From: an uncultured Bacilli bacterium
GTDB lineage: Bacteria; Bacillota_I; Bacilli_A; RF39; UBA660
Assembly: GCA_934102255.1 (NCBI GenBank)
Contig: CAKOSN010000005.1
Coordinates: 21,389-85,388 of the forward strand
Direction: 5' to 3'
DNA: 64,000 nt
A model generated the notes under the pieces. It searched no databases, had not been told where the DNA came from, and was given only the letters and a program-made list of their open reading frames with translations. Shown here in pieces: positions 8,087 to 16,377 of the stretch (positions within the stretch are counted from its first letter, which is position 1; the number at the start of each line of letters is the position of its first letter). Both the position numbers and the translations under genes were made by a program.

Positions 8087-8695
8087 TTTTATAATTTTTG
8101 CTAATTTTGAAGCAGGAATTGTTATTTTAATTGGACCACTTACCCAAGGCGCTACTTGATATGGTGGGAATGTTAAATGTAAACCTTCTTTATCAAAATA
8201 ATATAAAGAAAAGTTTTCTATTAATGATTTAGTACCTTCTTTTAACCAATTTTTATCTTCATTAGCATCTATTTTTACTAACTCTTCATAACTTAATTTA
8301 GAAAGTATTTCTAAATAATTATCATTCTTAAAGAAATCTTTTAATTCTAGAATTTCTCCATTCTTATTATAAGTAAATTGTTTATTTATTAAGAAATAAT
8401 GAACTCCACCAGTATAACTATAAATAGTATATTGTAAATAATAAATATCATCATACTCATGTAATTCATAATCAGTATAAAAATCATTCGTCATTTCATT
8501 ATAGTTTTCATACTGTTTAAACTCTTCTAATTTTTCATCTAGCCAATTCTTAATCTTTTCATTAACACTTGGAAAAGGAGTTTCATAAACATCAATTTTA
8601 TATGTATATTTATCAGTACTTTCTTTTACTTCGTAAGCAAGAACTGGACTAGTTAAAATAAGAGATGATAGTATAAATGTAAATAATAATTTCAT
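8072..8695 (-). CDS. Secreted DUF3298/RsiV-like domain protein
   Basis: 207 residues with a signal peptide (LLFTFILSSLILTSPVLAYE, cleavage about residue 20). The rest matches the pattern of PdaC/DUF4163 plus DUF3298 proteins: YTIYSYTGGVHYF, then NKNGEILELKDFFK, then LHLTFPPYQVAPWVSGPIKI near the C terminus. Members include the extracellular part of anti-sigma factor RsiV and a region of deacetylase PdaC; here no membrane anchor or enzyme domain is attached, so it is a free secreted domain whose role is unknown, perhaps lysozyme or glycan binding by analogy with RsiV. It is a single gene between the tRNA region and clpB. Confidence 0.75.
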   Translation of the reverse strand: MKLLFTFILSSLILTSPVLAYEVKESTDKYTYKIDVYETPFPSVNEKIKNWLDEKLEEFKQYENYNEMTNDFYTDYELHEYDDIYYLQYTIYSYTGGVHYFLINKQFTYNKNGEILELKDFFKNDNYLEILSKLSYEELVKIDANEDKNWLKEGTKSLIENFSLYYFDKEGLHLTFPPYQVAPWVSGPIKITIPASKLAKIIKPVDN

Positions 8696-8763
8696 ATAAC
8701 CACCATTTATAGGATAACCAAAAAAGTAGAGATTATACTCTACTTAAGTTATAAATATTTCAA

Positions 8764-10872
8764 CTATTTTTGGTTAATTACTATTTTATCGTTTTGATAA
8801 TCAACTTCTAATTTAGCATTAGGTTTAACACTATTTTCAATTAATTGTTTAGCAAGAACTGTTTCTAATTCTCTACTTACTAGACGTTTTAAAGGTCTTG
8901 CACCATAGTATTCATCATAACCATTTTCAACAAAGTAATTTCTAGCGGCTGGTGTTAAGGTTATAGTAAGATTTAATTCTTTTAGACGAGTTTCTATTTC
9001 TTTGATTAACTTATCTAAAATACTAGATAATACTTCTTTAGTTAATTTATTAAACATTATTACTTCATCAACGCGGTTAATAAATTCTGGTTTAAAGTAT
9101 TTATGTAACTCTTGTTCAACTTTTTCTGGTTCGTTATTTAAGATATATTCACTACCGACATTTGATGTCATGATAATTATAGTATTTTTAAAGTCAACGG
9201 TGCGACCATTAGAATCGGTCAATCTACCATCATCTAAGATTTGTAATAATAGATTTAAGACATCGGGATGAGCTTTTTCGATTTCATCAAATAGAACTAT
9301 ACTATATGGATTACGACGTACAGCCTCAGTTAATTGTCCACCCTCTTCATAACCTACATATCCAGGAGCAGCACCGACTAGACGGGATACAGAGTATTTT
9401 TCCATGTACTCACTCATATCAATTCTAATCATGTGTTTTTCATCATCGAATAATTCATAAGCAAGTGCTTTTGCTACCTCAGTTTTACCTACGCCAGTTG
9501 GTCCTAGAAAGATAAAGGAACCGATTGGACGATTAGGGTCTTTAATACCACTACGACTACGAATGATAGCTTCACTTACTAATCTTAAAGCTTCTTTTTG
9601 ACCTTTAACTCTTTTACCTAAGTTTTCTTCTAAATGTAAAAGTTTTTCTTTTTCACTACTTATTAATTTAGCAATAGGAATATTAGTCCATTTACTAATG
9701 ACATTTGCTATATCATCAGAGGTTACAACATCACTTAAAATACGCGATTTTTCTTGAGAGTTTAATTCTTCTAACTCTTTTTCTAATCTTGGAATAGTAC
9801 CATGACGAAGACGAGCAGCGGTTTCTAAATCATAACGATTTTCAGCCGTTTCTAAATCAAATTTGGCTTTAGATATTTCTTGTTTTTTATTTTTAATGTT
9901 TTCATTAAGATTTTTTTCTTTTTCCCAAGCACTTCTTAAATCTTGTTCTTGAAGTTTTAAGTCATATAATTCTTTGTCAATTTCATCTTTACGACGTAGA
10001 GACAATTCATCTTTTTCTTTCTTAATAGCTTCTCTTTCGATTTCAAGACGCATGATTTTTCTGGTAAGTTCATCTAAGTTAGTTGGAACACTGTCCATTT
10101 GAACTCTAATTGTAGCACAAGCTTCATCTACTAAGTCCAAGGCTTTATCTGGTAGATAACGGTCTGTTATATAACGGTTTGATAAAGTGGCTGCTGCTAC
10201 TAAGGCTTTATCTTGAATAGTAACACCATGATGTATTTCAAATCTTTCTTTTAGACCTCTTAAGATAGTAATTGTATCTTCAAGTGTTGGTTCGTGAACG
10301 ATTATCTTTTGGAAACGACGTTCTAGAGCCCCATCTTTTTCGATATATTTACGATACTCATTCAAAGTAGTGGCACCAATAACATGAATTTCACCACGAG
10401 CAAGCATTGGTTTTAAGATATTACCTGTATCCATTGCTCCTTCGATAGCACCTGTGCCAACTATCATATGAATTTCATCAATAAACATAATGATGTTGCC
10501 TTCACTCTTCTTAATTTCATCTAAAACTTTCTTTAGTCTTTCTTCAAATTCACCACGGTATTTAGCACCCGCAATTAAAGAAGCCATGTTAAGTTCCCAA
10601 ATTGTTTTATCTTTTAAGGTACTTGGAACATCACCTTTAACGATTCTTTGTGCAAGGCCTTCGACAATAGCAGTTTTACCAACCCCTGGTTCACCGATTA
10701 AGACGGGATTATTCTTGGTTTTACGCGATAAGACCTTAGTTATACTTCTAATTTCTTCATCACGACCAATTACAGGGTCAATTTTTCTTTTCTTGACCTC
10801 TTCATTTATATTACGACCATATTTTTCTAATACATTTTCATTTTCTTCTGGATTATTATTAAACATATACAT
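8764..10872 (-). CDS. clpB: ATP-dependent disaggregase ClpB, short form without N domain
   Basis: 702 residues, about 150 fewer than typical ClpB because the N-terminal Clp repeat domain is absent; the protein starts just before the first AAA+ domain. Walker A motifs are GEPGVGKT (60-67) and GPTGVGKT (457-464), with a Walker B in NIIMFIDEIHMIVG near 126-139. The coiled-coil middle domain spans about 265-395 (YDLETAARLRHGTIPRLEKE), which distinguishes ClpB from ClpC and ClpE. It ends without a zinc finger. It works with DnaK to unfold aggregates. An alternative ATG two codons on (10866) has better spacing to AAAGGGG. A CIRCE-controlled promoter lies directly upstream. Confidence 0.95.
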   Translation of the reverse strand: MYMFNNNPEENENVLEKYGRNINEEVKKRKIDPVIGRDEEIRSITKVLSRKTKNNPVLIGEPGVGKTAIVEGLAQRIVKGDVPSTLKDKTIWELNMASLIAGAKYRGEFEERLKKVLDEIKKSEGNIIMFIDEIHMIVGTGAIEGAMDTGNILKPMLARGEIHVIGATTLNEYRKYIEKDGALERRFQKIIVHEPTLEDTITILRGLKERFEIHHGVTIQDKALVAAATLSNRYITDRYLPDKALDLVDEACATIRVQMDSVPTNLDELTRKIMRLEIEREAIKKEKDELSLRRKDEIDKELYDLKLQEQDLRSAWEKEKNLNENIKNKKQEISKAKFDLETAENRYDLETAARLRHGTIPRLEKELEELNSQEKSRILSDVVTSDDIANVISKWTNIPIAKLISSEKEKLLHLEENLGKRVKGQKEALRLVSEAIIRSRSGIKDPNRPIGSFIFLGPTGVGKTEVAKALAYELFDDEKHMIRIDMSEYMEKYSVSRLVGAAPGYVGYEEGGQLTEAVRRNPYSIVLFDEIEKAHPDVLNLLLQILDDGRLTDSNGRTVDFKNTIIIMTSNVGSEYILNNEPEKVEQELHKYFKPEFINRVDEVIMFNKLTKEVLSSILDKLIKEIETRLKELNLTITLTPAARNYFVENGYDEYYGARPLKRLVSRELETVLAKQLIENSVKPNAKLEVDYQNDKIVINQK

Positions 10873-10890
10873 TTCCCCTTTCGAGTATTA

Positions 10891-10931
10891 ATTATACTCA
10901 TTTTTTAGCACTTGTCAAGTGTGAGTGCTAA
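10891..10931 (-). promoter_or_regulatory. clpB promoter with CIRCE (HrcA operator)
   Basis: CIRCE spans 10905-10931: TTAGCACTT-N9-GAGTGCTAA, one mismatch from consensus. The minus-strand promoter is -35 TTGACA (10918-10913), 16-bp spacer, -10 TATAAT (10896-10891). The operator covers the -35 box and so would block RNA polymerase when HrcA is bound. Confidence 0.9.
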
Positions 10932-11004
10932 TTAATTTATAAAAGAAAATAACACATAGTGTTAATAAGAAATTTATTAATATTTCTAATAATTATTATA
11001 TGCT

Positions 11005-11154
11005 CTATCTAGAGTTTTCTTTGGCTTTCTTATATTCTTCAATATACTTTTTTAGTATGTAACAAATTTCGCCATTTATACTTCTTTCTTCTTCTAAGGC
11101 TATCTTTTTTAAATCATTATATAAGTCAATTGCCATACGCAATGTCATATTCAT
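11005..11154 (-). CDS. Ribbon-helix-helix (Arc/CopG-type) DNA-binding protein
   Basis: A short gene of 49 residues (MNMTLRMAIDLYNDLKKIAL then EEERSINGEICYILKKYIEE). The first stretch MTLRMAID is the beta strand that reads DNA, followed by two helices separated by the ERSINGE turn, the classical RHH dimer fold. GGGAG sits seven bases before the ATG, and an extended -10 (TGCTATAAT, 11180-11175) lies upstream. It is transcribed away from the SipW-type surface gene at 11247, with repeats in the shared intergenic region that could be its operators. Arc/CopG proteins are often autoregulators or antitoxins, but no toxin gene is adjacent. Confidence 0.75.
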   Translation of the reverse strand: MNMTLRMAIDLYNDLKKIALEEERSINGEICYILKKYIEEYKKAKENSR

Positions 11155-11182
11155 AGTATCACTCCCATACCAAAATTATAGC

Positions 11183-11240
11183 ATTACGGTATTGACCTAG
11201 TAGTTTCTTAATGGTATCATTATGGTATCATAAGGAGGTG
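11183..11240 (+). promoter_or_regulatory. Promoter and repeat operator of the 11247 surface gene
   Basis: Plus-strand promoter: -35 TTGACC (11192-11197), 17-bp spacer, -10 TATCAT (11215-11220). ATGGTATCAT occurs at 11211-11220 and again at 11222-11231 (11-bp period), with a weaker copy ACGGTATT at 11187-11194. The repeats overlap the -10 box and end just before AAGGAGGTG (11232-11240), fitting repression by the divergent RHH protein. Confidence 0.55.
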
Positions 11241-11246
11241 CTTAGT

Positions 11247-12851
11247 ATGAAATCTAAATCAAGAATTTTATTAATCTCTACTATTATAATTTTTATATTA
11301 ACTATATTTATAGGAACGAGTTATTCTTTGTGGCAAACTATAAATACTCAAAAAGACAACAATGCAGTAACAACATCATGCTTTGATATTGAATTTAGTG
11401 ATGGTAATAATATCAACATTGAAAACGCATATCCAATTAGCGATGATAAAGGTCTTCAAAAGGTTCCTTATAGTCTTAAACTTAAAAACAACTGTGAATT
11501 AGGTTCTTCATTTAAAATAGTAGTGAATCCTTTAAAATCAAATACGCTAGATAACCAATTCATAAAATTGGCTATTAAAGAAAACGATAATCTTAAGTTT
11601 ACACCTAAGGCAATAAACGAGTTGCAAGTTAATAATGAGTATGACACTTCAAAATATTCTTCTTCGTATACCATTCTTGAAGATAATTTATACAGCAAGC
11701 AAGAAAAAGAATATAAAATTTATCTGTGGATGAATATAGATGCTACAAATAGTGAAATGAATAAAATTTTTAAAGCAAATTTTATGATTATTAACACGGT
11801 AAATTCTGATATTGTTTCCCTTGATAAAAAAATTTTAGATAATAACGGTGGCAAAGAATATATAGAAAATAAAGGCAATCCGGACTTTTCAAGGGCTTCT
11901 GTTACTCAGGCTTACTATGACAAATTAGAAGATAAAACTGATTATACAGTAGATACTGGAATGTATAGCACAGAAGATGATTATGGGACTTCTTATTATT
12001 TTAGAGGTGCGGTAGACAATAATAATGTTATTTTTGCAAATTTTTGCTGGCAAATTATAAGAATAACTGGCAATAACTCAATAAGATTGATATATAATGG
12101 TATTCCTGATAATGGAACTTGTCCAAAAGTTTATGGTAGCAATTCAGGAATAAGTAATGGTATTTTTAATAATTCTAATGATAATGCTTATGTCGGTTAT
12201 ATGTATGGAAATGTTGGCAGTGATAATTATAATGATACTCATGCTAATTTAAATTCTTCTAATGCTAAAAATAAAGTTGATATATGGTTTGAAAATAATT
12301 TAAAAGAATATCAATCTTTATTAACCGATACTTTATTTTGTGGTGATAGAAGCATTGCTGATAAAGAAGGCTACTGGGCTGGTGATGATACCGCCAAAGG
12401 TTATGGAAAAGAAGTTACATATTACGGAGCATATGCTCGTAGTAACTTTTCTAATAATTCGGAACTAAAAAATAAACCAACTCTTAAGTGTTTAAATAAA
12501 AACGATAGATATACAGTAAATGATAATAACACAGGTAATGCAAGTTTAACTTATCCTGTTGCCTTAATTAATGCTGATGAAATTGCAATGGCTGGTGGTT
12601 TGGGGAATGTTGATAATAAAGGCTTTTATTTATATACTGATGCATATACTGTTTCTATGTCAGCAAGTTACTTTTTTGCTAGTAAACCAAGGGTGATATT
12701 TATTAACCGCACTGGAAGTTTCAGCATTGGTTCTCAAACATTTACAAATAATGGCAGTTTCATTTTAAGACCTGTTATCAATTTAACTCCTTACATTCAA
12801 ACAACTGGTAATGGTACTATTAATGATCCATTCGTAGTAAAAACAGAATAA
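11247..12851 (+). CDS. SipW-type signal peptide surface protein (paralogue of 60115)
   Basis: 534 residues from the ATG at 11247, selected by AAGGAGGTG and because it begins the signal peptide; an upstream in-frame ATG falls inside the operator repeats. The signal ends GTSYSLWQT, the hydrophobic-segment motif of SipW-dependent proteins such as TasA. Residues 35-200 form a beta-rich domain (TTSCFDIEF, ENAYPIS, LKNNCELGSSF). The C-terminal part (about 230-534) carries DDYGTSYYFRGAVDNNNVIF, CWQIIRITGNNSIRLIYNG and the end GTINDPFVVK, all shared with the 626-residue protein at 60115. A surface or matrix role is inferred from the signal type. A bidirectional terminator follows. Confidence 0.75.
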   Translation: MKSKSRILLISTIIIFILTIFIGTSYSLWQTINTQKDNNAVTTSCFDIEFSDGNNINIENAYPISDDKGLQKVPYSLKLKNNCELGSSFKIVVNPLKSNTLDNQFIKLAIKENDNLKFTPKAINELQVNNEYDTSKYSSSYTILEDNLYSKQEKEYKIYLWMNIDATNSEMNKIFKANFMIINTVNSDIVSLDKKILDNNGGKEYIENKGNPDFSRASVTQAYYDKLEDKTDYTVDTGMYSTEDDYGTSYYFRGAVDNNNVIFANFCWQIIRITGNNSIRLIYNGIPDNGTCPKVYGSNSGISNGIFNNSNDNAYVGYMYGNVGSDNYNDTHANLNSSNAKNKVDIWFENNLKEYQSLLTDTLFCGDRSIADKEGYWAGDDTAKGYGKEVTYYGAYARSNFSNNSELKNKPTLKCLNKNDRYTVNDNNTGNASLTYPVALINADEIAMAGGLGNVDNKGFYLYTDAYTVSMSASYFFASKPRVIFINRTGSFSIGSQTFTNNGSFILRPVINLTPYIQTTGNGTINDPFVVKTE

Positions 12852-12875
12852 ATTAAAAATTACTTATTTAGATAT

Positions 12876-12906
12876 GTAAAAAGAAGCCTTTTCGACTTCT
12901 TTTTAC
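12876..12906. terminator. Bidirectional terminator
   Basis: Perfect 11-bp arms GTAAAAAGAAG (12876-12886) and CTTCTTTTTAC (12896-12906) serve the convergent surface gene and zinc-ribbon gene, and overlap the latter's stop codon. Confidence 0.85.
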
Positions 12907-13340
12907 TTTACTATCTCAGCCTTAACAACTTCATTACGATTACATTTTAACGTAAAAGAATTACCACATTCTGGACATTTAACCGTATGCGTACCTTTTT
13001 TTAAAGGTAGTTTTAATACTTGATGACACTTTGGACATCTTTTATATAAGGCTTTATTATAATTTTTAATTATATCTATATATAATTTAAATTTCTTTTT
13101 TGGATAACTTATTATCTTAACATAGATATTATTTTCTTTTCTTCTTTGTTTAACATTTTTAGATACTACTCTAAATATTAGAATAGCAATACTAAGAACT
13201 AGGGCTAAACTTAAATAAATATTATTAATAAAGATATCCATCATACTTAAGATAATAATTATTATTAAGTTAAAGTTAAATAATTCATCAAAGCCATTTC
13301 TTCCTGGCATACTACGGTTTATTAAATCTTTATAAGACAC
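12903..13340 (-). CDS. Membrane protein with C-terminal zinc ribbon
   Basis: 145 residues. Two membrane segments (about 22-40 and 42-60, FNLIIIIILSMMDIFI and YLSLALVLSIAILIF) are followed by a basic region and a zinc ribbon with paired CxxC knuckles, CPKCHQ and CPECGN, near residues 101-126. Similar small proteins are found widely in Firmicutes without a known role. It begins 11 bases behind htpG and is therefore co-transcribed under the CIRCE promoter, which makes it a candidate stress-related membrane protein; this is inference. Confidence 0.75.
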   Translation of the reverse strand: MSYKDLINRSMPGRNGFDELFNFNLIIIIILSMMDIFINNIYLSLALVLSIAILIFRVVSKNVKQRRKENNIYVKIISYPKKKFKLYIDIIKNYNKALYKRCPKCHQVLKLPLKKGTHTVKCPECGNSFTLKCNRNEVVKAEIVK

Positions 13341-13351
13341 AAAGACCTCCT

Positions 13352-15244
13352 TTATTTAGCAAGATATTCACAAATTAAATTGCTTATTTCGGTTGGATTT
13401 TCAATACTTAAGCCTTCGATTAATCTAGCCTCAGCATATAATATCTTAGTATAATTCTTTAATTCTTCTTTATTATTAGCATATAAGTCTTTAATCTTCT
13501 TAGCAATTTCATGATTTTCATTTATTTCTAAGACTTTGTTAGCCGTTACCCCATTATCAAATGGCATATTTTTCATAGTCTTTTCCATTTCAATGGAAAT
13601 ATCGCCTTCACTTGATAAGCATACTGGGTGATTTTTTAATTTATTAGTAAATTTAATGGCTTTAACATCTGGTATAGACTCTTGCATGAAGGTAAACATT
13701 TCTTTAGCCTCAGTATTCTTTTCTTCTAATTCTTTCTTTTCTTCTTCGGTTTCTAAATTAGCATTTTCACTACATACATTCTTAAATTCTTTTTCTTCAT
13801 AACTTCTTAAAGTCATAAGGGCAAATTCATCAACATATTCAGTACAGTATAGAATTTCATAACCTTTTTCTTTAGCGGCTTCAACTTGTGGTAACAAGTC
13901 AATCTTATCAATAGATTCGCCACAGGCATAATAAATGCCTTTTTGGTCTTCTTTCATACGACTAACATATTCTTTTAATGTTGTATACTTTTTATCATTT
14001 GATGAAATAAACATTACTAAATCTTTAACTTTATCTTTATCTATACCATAATTATTATATACAGCATACTTTATTTGCATGCCAAAGGCAGTATAGAATT
14101 TTTCATATTTAGCACGGTCTTCATCACGCATAGTTTCTAATTCTTTTTTAATCTTACTTTCAATAGAATTAGCAATAGTCTTTAAAATTCGATTTTGTTG
14201 TAGAGTTTCTCTAGAAATATTTAATGATAAGTCTGGAGAGTCCACAACACCTTTAACAAAACTAAAGTAATCTGGTAATAAATCAGAACATTTATCAGTA
14301 ATTAATACACCGTTTGAATATAGTTGTAAGCCTTTTTCATATTCTTTAGTATAGTAATCAAATGGGGCATGAGAAGGAATATAAACTAGTGAAGTATATT
14401 CGATAGTACCTTCTGCTTTAGTATGAATATGAGCGATTGGTTCTTCATAGTCAAAGAATTTATCACTATAGAAAGTATTATATTCTTCATCTGTTATTTT
14501 AGATTTATCTTTCTTCCAAATAGGAATTAAAGAGTTTAAAGTTTCTAACTCAGTATGTTCTTCATACTCATCAGGATCTTTTTCATCTTTTTTAGGTTTT
14601 AAATGCTTATGAGTTTCATACATAGTAATTGGATAAGTTATATAATCACTATATTTCTTAATTAAAGTAGAAATTTCATATTCTTCTAAGTATTTAGAAT
14701 ACTTTTCATCTTCAGTATCATCTTTTATGTATAGAATGATATCAGTACCATAATCTTCTTTAATAGCTGGTTCTATCTCATAACCTTCAATGCCACTTGA
14801 TGTCCATTTATTAGCTTTATCAGTACCATATTTTTTAGATATAACTTCAACTTTTCTTGCTACCATGAAGGCTGAATAGAAACCTACACCAAATTTACCG
14901 ATGATGTCGATATTTTCTTTATGTTCGTTATTTTCTTTAAAATCACTAGACCCACTCTTAGCAATCGTACCTAAGTTATTTTCTAGTTCTTCTTCAGTCA
15001 TACCAATACCATTATCACTGATAGTTAAAGTTTTATTTCCTTTATCAGGGGTAATGTGGATATTAAATTTAGAAGTATCAACTTTTATATCTTTATCAGT
15101 TAATGACATATAATGTAGTTTATCAATAGCATCACTAGCATTAGATATAATTTCTCTTAAAAATATTTCTTTGTTTGTATAAATGGAATTAATCATTAAA
15201 TCCATTAGTTTTTTAGATTCAGCTTTAAAAGCTTTTTTCTTCAT
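13352..15244 (-). CDS. htpG: Molecular chaperone HtpG (Hsp90)
   Basis: 630 residues, the normal size for bacterial Hsp90. The N-terminal GHKL ATPase motifs are present: LREIISNASDAIDKL (ATP-lid Glu and Asn), ISDNGIGM and GKFGVGFYSAF. The middle domain has LSLNISRETLQQNRI (the catalytic arginine region). The C-terminal dimerisation domain runs to the end (ILYAEARLIEGLSIENP). It folds and remodels client proteins with DnaK. The start has AAAGGAG upstream. A CIRCE element overlaps its promoter, and the zinc-ribbon membrane gene follows in the same transcript. Confidence 0.97.
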   Translation of the reverse strand: MKKKAFKAESKKLMDLMINSIYTNKEIFLREIISNASDAIDKLHYMSLTDKDIKVDTSKFNIHITPDKGNKTLTISDNGIGMTEEELENNLGTIAKSGSSDFKENNEHKENIDIIGKFGVGFYSAFMVARKVEVISKKYGTDKANKWTSSGIEGYEIEPAIKEDYGTDIILYIKDDTEDEKYSKYLEEYEISTLIKKYSDYITYPITMYETHKHLKPKKDEKDPDEYEEHTELETLNSLIPIWKKDKSKITDEEYNTFYSDKFFDYEEPIAHIHTKAEGTIEYTSLVYIPSHAPFDYYTKEYEKGLQLYSNGVLITDKCSDLLPDYFSFVKGVVDSPDLSLNISRETLQQNRILKTIANSIESKIKKELETMRDEDRAKYEKFYTAFGMQIKYAVYNNYGIDKDKVKDLVMFISSNDKKYTTLKEYVSRMKEDQKGIYYACGESIDKIDLLPQVEAAKEKGYEILYCTEYVDEFALMTLRSYEEKEFKNVCSENANLETEEEKKELEEKNTEAKEMFTFMQESIPDVKAIKFTNKLKNHPVCLSSEGDISIEMEKTMKNMPFDNGVTANKVLEINENHEIAKKIKDLYANNKEELKNYTKILYAEARLIEGLSIENPTEISNLICEYLAK

Positions 15245-15327
15245 ATATATTATCTCCTTTTATATAAATATATTATTTAATGTTGTCTTTTTTATTTTAG
15301 CAGTCATATTTCTTGAATGCTAAATCA

Positions 15328-15370
15328 AGTATAATGCTTTTTTTAGCACTTGTCAATTAGAGAGTGCTAA
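15328..15370 (-). promoter_or_regulatory. htpG promoter with CIRCE-like operator
   Basis: Minus strand: -35 TTGACA (15356-15351), 17-bp spacer, -10 TATACT (15333-15328). The operator 15343-15370 reads TTAGCACTT-N10-GAGTGCTAA, one base longer in the spacer than the standard N9. It covers the -35 box exactly as at clpB. Confidence 0.8.
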
Positions 15371-15457
15371 GTTTTTGATGAAAATTAGGCGAAGAAATTA
15401 TGAAGTCTAAGTGATACCGCATAAGATATAGTAGAAATAAAATAACGAGGTGAAAAT

Positions 15458-15832
15458 ATGAGTGATACATTTTTTCTATCTATCCTAAACGGATATGATA
15501 CTCTTTTTAAAGCTTTATTAATTTTTATTGTTTTAGATTATTTAAGTGGTGTGATGAGAGCTTTTTATACTGGCAAGTTAAGTAGTAAAGTGGGCGCTAA
15601 AGGGATTATTAAGAAGATTGGTTATATTATTTTAGTGGTAGTAGTAGAAATTTTAGATATTTTGCTAAAGGATAATGGTTATTTAAGAAACATTGTTATT
15701 TATATGTTTATTGCTAATGAAGGAATAAGTATCTTAGAAAACTGGAGTGCTATGGGTATTAAGTTACCGGCAATAATTAAGGATAAATTCAGTAACATGA
15801 AGGGAGGTGATGAAAGTGAGCAAAATAAGTAA
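15458..15832 (+). CDS. Phage holin family protein (holin 4 / TcdE-like)
   Basis: 124 residues with three or four membrane segments. The signature VLDYLSGVMRAFYTGKLSSK then VGAKGIIKKIGYI is typical of the toxin-secretion/phage-lysis holin family (Phage_holin_4). The C terminus is charged (DKFSNMKGGDESEQNK). A holin forms pores that release a lysin. GAGGTG precedes the ATG. It overlaps the M23/LysM gene by 17 bases, so the two make an endolysin-holin pair, but no phage structural genes are nearby. Confidence 0.88.
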   Translation: MSDTFFLSILNGYDTLFKALLIFIVLDYLSGVMRAFYTGKLSSKVGAKGIIKKIGYIILVVVVEILDILLKDNGYLRNIVIYMFIANEGISILENWSAMGIKLPAIIKDKFSNMKGGDESEQNK

Positions 15833-16361
15833 TTTAATTTTTCATAATAAAAAGCATTATATAACGCAAAAGTTTAGTAATAAACATAAAGCAGTCGATT
15901 ATGGTACTTATCGTAAAAAAATAAAACAATATGCGATTGAGAATGGAATTGTAACTTATACCGGTCTAATTAGTGGTGGTAAGGCAGTTAAAATTAAATA
16001 TCCAAGAATAAATAAAGAATTTATGCATTTACATTTAGATAAAATTTTAGTAAAAAAAGGGCAAAAGGTTAACAAGAATACTCCTGTTGGGACAACTGGG
16101 ATGACAGGTATCGCAACGGGTATTCACTTACATTTAAGGATAAAAGATTTAAAAACCAATAAAATACTTGACCCTGAAGAATATTCATTAACTTATGAAG
16201 AGGATAAGCATATTTATTATATTGTTAAAAGAAAAGATAATTTAACTAAGATTGCTAAAAAATATAAAATGACATGGCAAGAACTTTATAACAAAAATAA
16301 AGAGATTATAGGTGATAACCCAAATCTCATTCGTATTGGTCAAAAGTTATTAATTAAATGA
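15816..16361 (+). CDS. M23 metallopeptidase with LysM domain (endolysin-like)
   Basis: 181 residues from the GTG at 15816, chosen because GGGAGGTGAT lies ideally upstream; the ATG two codons earlier would overlap that site. Residues 10-120 form an M23 (LytM) domain with zinc-site motifs HKAVDYG, MHLHLD and GIHLHLRI. Residues 130-181 form one LysM module (YYIVKRKDNLTKIAKKYKMT, ending IRIGQKLLIK). There is no signal peptide, in keeping with release through the overlapping holin. The stop codon is TGA. The target is probably peptidoglycan cross-links. Confidence 0.85.
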   Translation: MSKISNLIFHNKKHYITQKFSNKHKAVDYGTYRKKIKQYAIENGIVTYTGLISGGKAVKIKYPRINKEFMHLHLDKILVKKGQKVNKNTPVGTTGMTGIATGIHLHLRIKDLKTNKILDPEEYSLTYEEDKHIYYIVKRKDNLTKIAKKYKMTWQELYNKNKEIIGDNPNLIRIGQKLLIK

Positions 16362-16377
16362 CCGTTATTATTTTAAT

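Noticed and set aside
15458..16361. Prophage
   Set aside because: Only the lysis pair is present; no terminase, capsid, tail or integrase genes are found on either side.
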